From positions 2,108,001 through 2,172,000 of the forward strand of contig NC_060023.1 of assembly GCF_021134715.1 (NCBI RefSeq): a stretch of 64,000 bases of DNA, in the 5' to 3' direction. The notes beneath the pieces were generated by a model. It was not told where the DNA came from, did not search any database, and was given only the letters and a program-made list of their open reading frames with translations. Made by a program: the position numbers and the translations under genes. How positions within the stretch are numbered: the stretch's first letter is position 1; each line of letters starts with the position of its first letter. Origin of the DNA: Daphnia pulex (Eukaryota; Arthropoda; Branchiopoda; Diplostraca; Daphniidae). Below are positions 50,871-60,356 of the stretch, in pieces.

Positions 50871-51176
50871 CCCGTTGGCTGCCACGCCATACAACCCGTA
50901 GGTTGCTCTCTACTACTCTACGCGCCACGTCTGAAGGATCCGTGACCAAAGTGGGACTTGCCATTGCTGACAAGTCCGGGCTGACACGGTGACAGGAGAA
51001 TCCATCACCGCATCGACAAGGGGGAAGTCCCTATAGTGCATTGCCTTAACAGGCGCCTTGCGGCAAGTTTTGGGCTGGTACGACTTTCCGATCCCACGGC
51101 ATGAAAACCACGAGACCGAACAGCGCACGCAGCCCGTGCAAAGCTAGGGGAGAAAAAAGGCGTGGCAGACAACGGG
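50871..51176. mobile_element. piggyBac-type MITE with TTAA target duplication
   Basis: The ends are CCCGTTGGCTGCCACGCC and its inverse GGCGTGGCAGACAACGGG, 18 bp with one mismatch. Exact TTAA copies lie immediately outside (50867-50870 and 51177-51180). A CCC start and TTAA duplication are hallmarks of piggyBac elements. The 306-bp body has no ORF and is GC-richer than its surroundings, so it is a non-autonomous derivative. The near-perfect ends suggest a fairly recent insertion. Confidence 0.88.
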
Positions 51177-51443
51177 TTAACTTACACAAACACAAACATA
51201 TTACCAACAACAAATGATGATCCACGCTGACGTTTTGGAGATACCGGCGATGTTTTGGTGTCCATCTTCTCGACGTCTCTTCTGCATTACCTGATTAAAG
51301 AGAAAACAATTCTTATTGAGTGACATGCCAATAAAAGTTACATAATACAGATAGAAACAATAATCAGGTTTTTAGCTCAAAGATTTAAATATGCAATTTT
51401 TTAAAGTTTAAATCAATCTTGCAATGTTGAGAACTGTAAACAG
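51177..51443. other. Short spacer between elements
   Basis: No gene is seen. Confidence 0.5.
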
Positions 51444-51832
51444 AACAAAGCTCACTTGCTAGTCTCTAAAAAAAATTCCGGAAGTATACCGGAAGTAACC
51501 ACAGCGCCTCAACCATTGAGCTGTCGTCAAATTAAACCACATATTCGTGATCTCCATGAAATTTGGGGTCGATTAGATGTGATTTAAACGAAATCCAAAA
51601 TTTGGCCAAAATCGAGAATTTTCCTGAACTATAGTTCAGGAAAATTTTTAAAACCGGAAGTACGCGTACGTAAAAAACAGAACATGAACTTTACCCCAAA
51701 TTTTACGAGGATCACGAATATGTGGTTCTTTTGTACGTCAGATCAATATTTACTAAACTACTGACAGAAATGAGTAAACCGGAAGTAGAAAAAAAAATCA
51801 AATATCGAAAATCTAACAAGTGAGCTTTGTTG
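51444..51832. mobile_element. Foldback element around a perfect 30-bp palindrome
   Basis: The outer ends AACAAAGCTCACTTG and CAAGTGAGCTTTGTT are exact inverted copies. In the middle of each arm, a stretch beginning AACCACATATTCGTGATC (left, about 51535) recurs inverted on the right (about 51690-51725). The centre, 51617-51646, is a perfect 30-bp palindrome. ACCGGAAGT-like words recur (51480-51500, 51653, 51778). No ORF is present. Arms are imperfect, so it is older than the piggyBac MITE. No clear target duplication. Confidence 0.7.
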
Positions 51833-52979
51833 GGGGAATAGTTATCGTTTGTTATCACTACAAAATTACCACCAAAAACGGTCGATAAACGTTTAAAAAG
51901 AAGTGCAAAGTTACTGAAACTGACTGTTTTGACAGCTAAAAATGATTGAAAAGCCATCTAGCGTTAGAAAAAAGAAGCGTCCAAGAAAAACTTCGTTTGC
52001 GCGTAAGAAGTGGTAAGAAGGGCCTGATTTTGGAAACTATTACACAGACAGAGTTTAACGCAACTAGACTATTGGTAGATAATCTACGAAAGTAAGTCAA
52101 TTGTCGGGTACCTGGGCATAATCCCGTGGTGAGTAACTGCAGGTGTGTAACAGCAAAGGGGGTAGCGACCACTGAAGTGTTCCAACTCGTCGGTTAAGTA
52201 AAACAAGTTGTAGCAGCAAAAGCAGTGAAGCTAGATGAGCGTACGTCGGGAAGATAAGGATGGAGCAGAACGTTGTTGGATGTCCCTCTTCCTTCATGGA
52301 CAAAGGTCAGCATTGGCTTAAGGATCTATTACGTGCTCTGTAAAAAAAATGTAATGCATTAATGAATTGAAAATATAATAGTTAATAAAGCATTTCAATC
52401 TTTACCTATACTAAGAAGCACACTGAAGATTTTCATGATAAAAAAACCGCAAAAATGGAAATCACAGCAACCAACAGCCTTACTCATTAGGTTGAGGTAA
52501 ATTTCCTGATGCTAAAGAAAGTGTCATGAAGTATTGCAGTAGCGTGGTGATAGGTTATATTGATGCTTACCTTGATCATATGGGTGAATGGTGCTGAATT
52601 TGGCATTTGACGTGGTGTGGTTGGTGTGGTAGCAGTAATGGGGAAATTTCTTGTCTCCACACATTTGTTTTCCAAGATATGTGAGCTTCAAACATGAGTT
52701 TTAGGCTTTTGACAACATGATGGGTCTCTATTGGAGGGAAAGTGACTGAGTGCTAAGTCAATTTTTTGGAATGACTTACAGTATGCATCTACAATTTGAA
52801 GAAATAAGTTGGTACAGTATAAAAATAAGGAAATTAGATCAAGATAAACCTACTTATGATACGAAGTTCAATTTGGTAAATGAAATCACAGGAATATAAT
52901 TATTAATTAGCATCCAATTGTTTCGCCCATTTTGCCCGTTTCACGATGTAACAACAACAAAGGCGACACTAGCGACATC
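51833..52979. other. Non-coding DNA with a small basic ORF
   Basis: At 51942-52016 an ATG-started frame encodes 24 residues, MIEKPSSVRKKKRPRKTSFA and a few more, very basic and nuclear-signal-like. A GTAAGA donor sits at its end, but no following exon was found. Nothing else is supported. Confidence 0.3.
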
Positions 52980-53219
52980 TGGTAATGAGTTTTTGAATCT
53001 TAATTTGGTTGCACAGTCAGTCAGTCACAGCTCAAATTAACGGAGTTGTATTGTCGCGCACTGCCGCGCACTGGAGTTTTGAATCCTAAGTTGGTTGCAA
53101 TATTATTAAAAATACCCGACAATAGAACTCCAGTGCTCGACAGTAGAACTCCACACGCGACAATAGAAATCCGTTAATTTGAGCTGCGACTGTGCAACCA
53201 ACTTCAAAACTCATTACCA
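52980..53219. mobile_element. MITE with about 65-80 bp terminal inverted repeats
   Basis: TGGTAATGAGTTTT at the left end matches the inverse of the right end. The similarity continues through TTGGTTGCACAGTC, AGCTCAAATTAACGGA and TATTGTCGCG, so most of the 240-bp element is two inverted arms. The loop has CGACAATAGAACTCC-like direct repeats. No ORF; target duplication unclear. Confidence 0.75.
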
Positions 53220-53720
53220 TCAATGTACCTTGAACCTATGTACTTGATAGCAGGTATCCAAGAGAGATTTCCAGGTGAGTTTCATTTTCATTTCCAAGTG
53301 TCAGTTTCATCAGCATTCATTTTATGATACTAAATTACTAATACTCACATAACATCAACATGTTTTGTATTGAAATTATTTACATAACTTGCACGTGTTC
53401 AGTGTGTTACAGTTAATTTTACAGTCACCCATTCAAAAATAAACGTTTACCCGGGGTTTAATTTTTTCTTTGAACGCGTACTTCTTGATTTGAGAATTTC
53501 GTGACTGTATATTCATGGATGCCTTACCTCCAAACCCGCCGGAATCGGACATATCCAGTTTTTCCACGGACGAAACAATTGTAGATGGCTGACGGTTTTT
53601 CAGGCTTTAACATTCAAGGAAAGAAAAATTATCCTGGCTACAACTCTAATTTGTTTTCACTATTTGGTGCCGTAGATTATTGTTATAACACTCCCTTCCG
53701 ACTGCTGATTCAACTGTTGT
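53220..53720. other. Intergenic DNA downstream of the receptor gene
   Basis: No gene is supported. Confidence 0.5.
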
Positions 53721-55649
53721 TTATATTACAATAACTCGTGACTGAAATGATTTCCAATAATAAAAGGCAAGCTCAATAAAAAAGACGGCGAGTGATAGAC
53801 AACCTCCAGCGGCTAAAACGTAAAAGGCAGCATCAAGTTGATTGAATCTTAGCGGAGTTGGAATAGCTGAGCTGGGCGATAGCAAATCAACAGAACACGT
53901 CGGTGACCTCGACGAATGCCTCACCGCAATTTGACGTAATATTCCTGCTTGCAGGAGACGCAAATTCCTACACGTTACGAAATTTAAAGCATTGTTCGTG
54001 TGCAACGTATATGGCAAAAGAAATACTCAGCGTTAAATGAGGATGTTAATATACTGTTCTTCTGTAGGAATAGTCCGTTACTTCGGGACTGAAGTTTAGG
54101 AAGTAAGGTGGCTCGGCATTTCTTATTTATTCTGTAATCCCGTTCGATATTCCCTCTAGCATTGATGTCACTCTATAACCAGTAGAAAGAGTATACTTTT
54201 TTTAAATTAGCTATTTCAAATAGCCTATTTGTATGTGCCTTTGTCATAAACCTACCCCAATAAAGATATGATTCGTTTTGTTTGACATGAGATCGACTAC
54301 TGTATTTGAATCCCGGAGCAGTAGCTCTGGATGTTCTTGCCAGCGTCTAGCTATTTCCTGGAAACTGGGTACTGGTGACAACTGAAGAATAGTACACATA
54401 AGCGAACGAATTTGTGCCATAGTAGTGTATACAAAATACTCACCAAAAATTCTTCTTGACTGCTGGAGTCTTTCACAACTAATGGCATTACATCTTCGTT
54501 GGCTGCAGCGTCTTCGAGGGAATTGATGAGGAAGCGATTCTTAGGAGCTGTTAGCTTAGAAATGAGAGATCCGCTGTAAGCATAGGCGAGGACAAGAAGA
54601 GCCAGAAGCCAAGCGGACTGAACCATGCGAAAAGCGGTAGACTTTTGAATCAAATAACCTCCTATTCATTTACAGCAAAACAGACGGGATTATGTACATC
54701 AATTTTAACAAATAAAAGTGCTGGCGATTATACCTTGAGAAAAGGTTATTGCCAATATGTATAGTATTAATATCCCTCCGTCGATTTTGCCGTCCTTTTC
54801 TTTTTGTAACCAACCAATGAGCCAAAGAACTAGCGTCACAATCACCGTAGAAACTGCAATGCATACCCACGTCTTTTTTGGACGTTATTATTTGCACACA
54901 TTGTTTGCACATATAAAAATTAATTTTTGTATTTTTAATTCTTTACTTACAACTGGACAAAAATTGGAAATCAATCCGCTGGCATCGATTCCTTGTTCCG
55001 GATAAGGGATCATTATTACTATGTGGTCCATAATGATTCCAACGGTGACATCGAAGGCTAAAAATTTCGGATAACTGACAGGCCCAAATGAAATTGTAAC
55101 ATCAGCTTCCTGTTAACAGGAAAACAAAATTTATTAAAATTCTAAAAAAATTTCTAAGGCTTAAAATGAACACTGTACGTCTGTACCTTCCGATCGATCA
55201 GTCCAAGAACACCGGACCAAGATTCATTTCCGGGTAGCCCCAGCTGTAAGGTGTCGTTGGGAACTACAATGTCATATCTTCTAGAATCACGTTTCATGAT
55301 AAGAACTAAAAACGTAGGTAGCAAACATTTTAATTCATCATTAGTATAGCTTACGTAAAATTCAAGTTGTAAGCCAACGTTTCAAGTATTTCGTTTTCCA
55401 TTAATCCTTTATTATTAACTGATATGTTATCAATACCGCCGAGAGGATTCTGCTTTTAGGTAAATGTTAAAACAATTAAACAGAAAATGCATCAGTTAAG
55501 CCTAAAACGTAATAAAACAAACAAATAATACGAACGTAGAAGGTTGCAACGCGGAGATGCTTGTTGATTCTGGAGTATCTCGTTCCGCCAATAACAATTA
55601 GCAGGGGACAACAAATAATCAACGCAATTACCCATCTCTTCATTTCCAT
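53721..55649 (-). CDS. Ionotropic receptor (variant glutamate-receptor family)
   Basis: Nine minus-strand exons, 55649-55536, 55449-55355, 55280-55187, 55109-54951, 54872-54734, 54658-54444, 54381-54256, 54172-54027 and 53967-53721, all join in frame to give 444 residues. IRs are ligand-gated cation channels used for chemosensing at sensory-neuron membranes. After a signal peptide, the S1 half of the ligand pocket begins HLRVATFY and includes NPLGGIDNISVNNKGLMENE and GPVSYPK. TM1 lies at about 156-176, the pore loop at 184-198 (GGILILYILAITFSQG), and TM2 at 213-236, ending SGSLISKLTAPK, a family hallmark. S2 follows with CRATLLPKLQSRSNGLFLQK, and TM3 lies at 409-432. There is no large amino-terminal domain, so it is a divergent short IR, not a co-receptor. 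No breaks were seen. The exon 6 start could be 54661. A minus-strand TATA run lies near 55780. Confidence 0.9.
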
Positions 55650-56672
55650 TTTAGAGTCAAAGTGACGGTAGAATCGTTAAGCGTCTGCTGAAAAAATATT
55701 TAAGGACGTTTTGCAAAAGTGCTAGACTGTTAGCCGCCAGCTGCCAACTATTGTTTAGAAATGAATCTTACGCTGCTGTATATATAGGCGATGTATAAAT
55801 CCATTTCCGATCGAGGAAGTACGTAAAAAGTTCGTGAGTTAGGTATAACTACTATAACCTAGGCAGATCCATATGAAGTCTTGCATTGGTAAAAGATGTC
55901 AATCTGCTGAACAAGTGATGTCATGCAAAGGTTAGGGGGTATGTATACTATATATTAATGGGGCTTGCATTATTTCCATGGTCTTATGTAACTAGTTGGT
56001 TACAGTCAATTACAGTGTCAAAAACTTACTATACTCTTACGATGAAGGCCTGAGATAATCCTTAAAATTATCAACAGATGTTAGGATGTTACACAATCTC
56101 ATGTCCAGAGCATGTCACGTGGCCCCTGGTTTATTAGATGGAAGACGCGTAGTTCCAACTTTTATTGCTTCAGTGTCAACTATACTATTCATGTGATGGT
56201 CAGATAATTCCGGCCATCTGTTTATCCTAATCAATTGCAATTTAACATGAGTTTAGCTTAAGGGGACCATAAAATAAAATCTATTATACCTACCGAGGGC
56301 TTAAAGTATCCGAAATTGGTTGAAAAACAAGCTTAATCCATGGCTAAATCATTCACAGTCAGCGGTCAGCCCATGCCCCATAGCACAGCAGACAACGAAG
56401 TGGAACTCTGGAACGTGCCTTAGTCCGGTTCCGTTTGGTGGCGCGTCATACGCTAAAAACTTCGTTTATGTTAAGAAATTATCACGATAACTCGACTAAA
56501 TAAATAATTAATTAAAAGAATGCAAAAGTTTTTTTTATTATTTATTTATGTGTATCAGCAACTGACAGAACAGTATTGAACCACAAGGGCAATGAAAAAC
56601 AAAAGACATTCGGAACTGCGATCAAGAACAACATACTATTCATTTTCAATCCAAAAAAACGATCCTTTCGTT
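55650..56672. other. Intergenic DNA and receptor promoter side
   Basis: There is a TATATATA tract at about 55779-55787 upstream of the receptor start. TTTATT near 56535 may be the minus-strand poly(A) signal of the next gene. No other gene. Confidence 0.5.
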
Positions 56673-57737
56673 TTAAACGTCTTCGCTGTAATGCGACTGA
56701 AAGGTATGAGAAGCATCCACTTCGTAGTTGAATCTGAAATTCGAAGACATCGATGCCATTGGCGTGGGGGGAAAGTGCCCAGTCATTTGATTTGAGCAGT
56801 TTGGCTCGACCGATTGCGTTCCGGAAGAAGTCCGCTGAATAAATTCATTCCATTTCTTTTCAGTCGCCTGTGTCGCCAAAAGTGCCAAGAACTGTTGCTG
56901 ACTTGGCTCAGCAAAATCAGCTCGGGGATTATTGACATCCATCCATAATTTCCGTTGATTATCCCAGATGACATGGGGAGGTTTGTAATAATTCTGCGGT
57001 TTTTGTACAGGATTATTCGGCATATTTTGCGGAGGCTTGCTGTTATTGTTCAACGGATGGACACCGGACTTCTTTGGATGACTCATGTCGGGTTTGGAGG
57101 GAATCCTGACTGAAGTGACATTTGGTTGATTTGCGTAATTGTCGTCCCAAGACCGATGATCATTCTTAATCTCGTCCGGAATGTCGGCTGATGAGCAAAA
57201 AGGGAGTGTTACTCTTTTCAAACGATCATTCTTAACAATGCGATAGGGATTAAATGATTCTTTATTAACTGACGCCTCCATTTGGATTTTCTCCTTTTGG
57301 ATTTGGTTGAGCTGCTTCCAAAGCTCACGATTATTCTGCCAAGATGTTTGTATCCGGTCTTCCAGCTGTTGGATTCTAGCAGCGATTTGTGGACAAGCGT
57401 TACACCTACTGGGTTCCGCACTGGGAATAGGTGGCTCCGGATCATAATATGACGGCAGATATTGAAAATACGGAGTTTGGTCGTTTGGGTTTTGTTCGTA
57501 GTACTGCTGACCGTTTTGTGGCGGCTGTTGGTGCTGCTTCGGCTCCTCGTACGTCCAGTTCAGTTGGTATGCATTCATCTCATTCGTATTCTGGTTCTGA
57601 TATGCGTACATATCAGAATGACGTGATTGGTCGTTGTTGGGGTATTGCAATGGCGCTTGCTGTTGCCTCTTAACGAATGTAGAAGGACTGGGTTCCTTCT
57701 TCAAAAAGACTGATGACAAAAAATCCAGGAAACCCAT
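56673..57737 (-). CDS. Single-exon Q/N/P-rich protein, function unknown
   Basis: An uninterrupted 354-codon frame on the minus strand. A TATATAAG box (57816-57809) lies 72 bases upstream of the ATG, and poly(A)-like AATAAA sits about 135 bases past the stop. The protein starts MGFLDFLSSVFLKKEPS, then has Gln/Asn/Tyr/Pro-rich low-complexity sequence to about residue 110, a CNAC pair, a coiled-coil-like helix at about 118-155 (QLEDRIQTSWQNNRELWKQL) and a Pro/Asn-rich linker. PPHVIWDNQRKLWMDVNNP follows near 258-276, then a Ser-rich tail. No signal peptide and no recognised domain. The prion-like composition with one coiled coil suggests assembly or RNP-like behaviour, which is inference. A Golgi- or matrix-linked scaffold is equally possible. 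The absence of introns, unusual beside its neighbours, could mean retroposition. Confidence 0.7.
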   Translation of the reverse strand: MGFLDFLSSVFLKKEPSPSTFVKRQQQAPLQYPNNDQSRHSDMYAYQNQNTNEMNAYQLNWTYEEPKQHQQPPQNGQQYYEQNPNDQTPYFQYLPSYYDPEPPIPSAEPSRCNACPQIAARIQQLEDRIQTSWQNNRELWKQLNQIQKEKIQMEASVNKESFNPYRIVKNDRLKRVTLPFCSSADIPDEIKNDHRSWDDNYANQPNVTSVRIPSKPDMSHPKKSGVHPLNNNSKPPQNMPNNPVQKPQNYYKPPHVIWDNQRKLWMDVNNPRADFAEPSQQQFLALLATQATEKKWNEFIQRTSSGTQSVEPNCSNQMTGHFPPTPMASMSSNFRFNYEVDASHTFQSHYSEDV

Positions 57738-58294
57738 TTTTCAGCTAGCTGCTTCTTTGACTTATTCAACTCAGAGAAATGTTGTAAATCTAGTGGTCGA
57801 CCTTGCAACTTATATAGGCCCGGCAATCTCGGGCTGCGATGGCAAAAGCCAAAGGACACTTTTTTTATCATTTTATTTAATTACAATTAATGTAACGTAA
57901 TTCAATATTATTTAGTCACTCGCATAAATGTTTTTCGAACATTGTTCAATAGTTTTTATGCTACTTTTCGTTTGAATCGTTGAAAAAATTGTAAATATTA
58001 TTTGGGACTAAACCGGCGTTTTGAAAATGGATCATGTAGTCTGTCTGTCTGTTCTGAAACTCGTCCTAGGTCCAAGTATAGTAACATTAAAATGTAGAAT
58101 ATTCTTTCCGTTGGAAAATTTAAGTCGTTAAATAAAGTTGGCACAAATTAATTTTAATTAATTTTAATTTAAAAAAAATTGGAACTTTTACTTTCTTTTA
58201 ATTTTCTCTTTTATTGGATATGTCTAAGTTGCTTTAAGTCAGGAACTTTCAACGCTTTCACAAACTTCCAAAGTGTTTGTATAAAATTGCGAGA
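57738..58294. other. Promoter of the Q/N-rich gene and HYKK 3' flank
   Basis: TATATAAG (minus strand) lies at 57816-57809. The HYKK 3' region has AATAAA on the minus strand at 58215-58210. No other gene. Confidence 0.55.
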
Positions 58295-59830
58295 TTAATT
58301 ATTAGCATAACTATTTATAATTTCGTTCCATCGTTTGTAAAGTTCACCTTTCGGACAATCCCAGAGCGTCTTGAGACATTGCCAACCTCTTTGCGCCGTA
58401 GTTAAAAGATAGGGATCCGGATTTTGGGAATAAGAGTAAGCGCCTAAAACCAGAGACTGACTAAATCTGGCTGAAATGCAATCCTATAAAGAAACCAATT
58501 TGTTAGCATTTACTGATTTTCTAAAAATGTTGAGAGCCAAATACCTTTAACAAGTCAAATTCCTTTTGCGGGATCGGGCGAACGCGATTGTAACCCGCCA
58601 AGACATGGCCTGGCGCATCCAACATGTCCATTGATTTACACTCGATCATCATGTAACAAATAGCAATAGCGATATCAAAAAGGTAATAGCCAAAATGTAC
58701 ATCTCCAAAATCCAGCATGCCGGATATAGAATATTTTTCCGGATCCTCTTTATCTGCTTCCACTGCAAAGTAAGAAATAATTAAATCCAGCGCTTTTCGA
58801 ATACGCAGATTTCTCTTTAATAAATTACCCAGTATATTTTGTTCGTTGAAATCTCCATGAATCGGGCCACTCTCAAGCTCTTGTAGAAATGGAATAACAT
58901 TGGACTTGAAATTCTCAATGACTTCCATCGACAGTGAATGTTTTTGTTCGTCTGCAATCACATAAACAAAGTCTACAAGCTTTGGAACGGCAATCAAATT
59001 CCATATGCGATCAACTCCTTTGAGACCATCATGTTTGAATCCCTGTAAAGAATTAGTGACATTTCCTTGTATAGTTTTAATATAGATGAAATAAGTAAAT
59101 ATATCAAATTAAATACCATCAAAGCGAGATCTGTTTTAGCCACCAACTCTCCGACTTGAAAAAACAATTCCTTTGTATAAGGAACGCTAAACAAAATTTT
59201 ACCGGGCACAAAGGACAGAAGCCGCACGATATATTGATCCGTAGACTGATTCTGTGCATCTGTGAGACGAATAATAGCATTTGTATAAATTCTCATGTAA
59301 CTCCATCAATAGTATTACCTTTCAAATGCTCCAACGACATGCTCTTTCCGTCAATATTTTTCACCGGTCTTGGACAAGGCAACCCCGTCTTAGCTAAACA
59401 AAACATTCATTGAAATAAATAAACTCTGAATGTCTACTAAAGAAAACAGGTTAACATACCCAAATAAAGCATCATTTCATTCTGTGCGTCAATCAAGTTG
59501 TACGCTTTAGAATCAAGGGAATTCAGGACTTTCAAAACATATCCGTGAGGGCATGCATCGTGAATATCAGGCAAGGCACTGTCACTTTTAACCTAAATGA
59601 AAGAAAACTTTAAATGCTTTAAGTTATTTTTATATAAAACCTAGAGAGCTAAAAAATGGACTAAACATTACCGTGACGTGGAAGTTTTTATCGTCGTAAC
59701 TATTCAATTCTTTTACTGAAGCCACTTCAAGATTGTACAATTTAAAAACAAGTTGATGAACCACTTCATTTGGAACGTGAGGTTTTATCTGTTGACCGGG
59801 TTTGAGTAGGATTTCACCTTCCTTTTCCAT
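58295..59830 (-). CDS. HYKK: Hydroxylysine kinase (HYKK/AGPHD1)
   Basis: Six minus-strand exons, 59830-59672, 59592-59460, 59393-59319, 59259-59117, 59042-58545 and 58483-58295, join in frame to 398 residues (human about 373). The enzyme phosphorylates 5-hydroxy-L-lysine with GTP in collagen and lysine breakdown; it is cytosolic or mitochondrial. The fold is an APH-type aminoglycoside-phosphotransferase kinase. The N-lobe has YVLKVLNS and LIDAQNEMMLYL. TGLPCPRPV follows, as in the family. The catalytic loop HGDFNEQNIL is at about 232-241 (Asp234, Asn239) and the metal-binding DFGD at 281-284. The C-lobe has GYYLFDIAIAICYMM and ends LWDCPKGELYKRWNEI. All motifs are intact and all intron phases match. 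AATAAA is about 80 bases past the stop. Confidence 0.95.
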
Positions 59831-60356
59831 TGCGAATGTGTCGACGACGAAAATTACTTTTTTGAAAAACAGTCACTAGGCAACAAAATTTTAGAAACAA
59901 ATAGTAACAACTGAAAAACAACAACTAAATGAAACTAAAGTGGTACTGCGATAAAAAAAAGGGCGATAATCGGTGTGTCCGAACCTTGAGAAAACTTTAG
60001 ATTTTGACCGAGAGCCCACTCTGCATGTTAGACACTTCACCATTCAAATGTAAAATTATCTTACGATTGGACCGATAAGGCCCTACCCCTCCGTCAAATT
60101 TTCAAGGACTTCGATCAGTTGGAACTGCCTCCAGCACCGTACTCAGGTTGCTGGGCTCTCGCGCACTAGGACTACTAACGCACTTTATACCGGCCTTGAA
60201 CATCTCCCACGACGCAAAATTCCAACAATAGAATTGATTTTGCCCCTTTTCACCGCTTTTTTCCCGCTATAATCACAACTCACAGTGGCCGTCTCTACCC
60301 AGCAGTCTAAAACATTCATTAGACTTGTATTAACATCCCAATTTGTAAAACCTCCT
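59831..60356. other. Intergenic gap between HYKK and RINT1
   Basis: A 526-base spacer holds the HYKK upstream region and the RINT1 3' flank. No gene was recognised. Confidence 0.6.
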
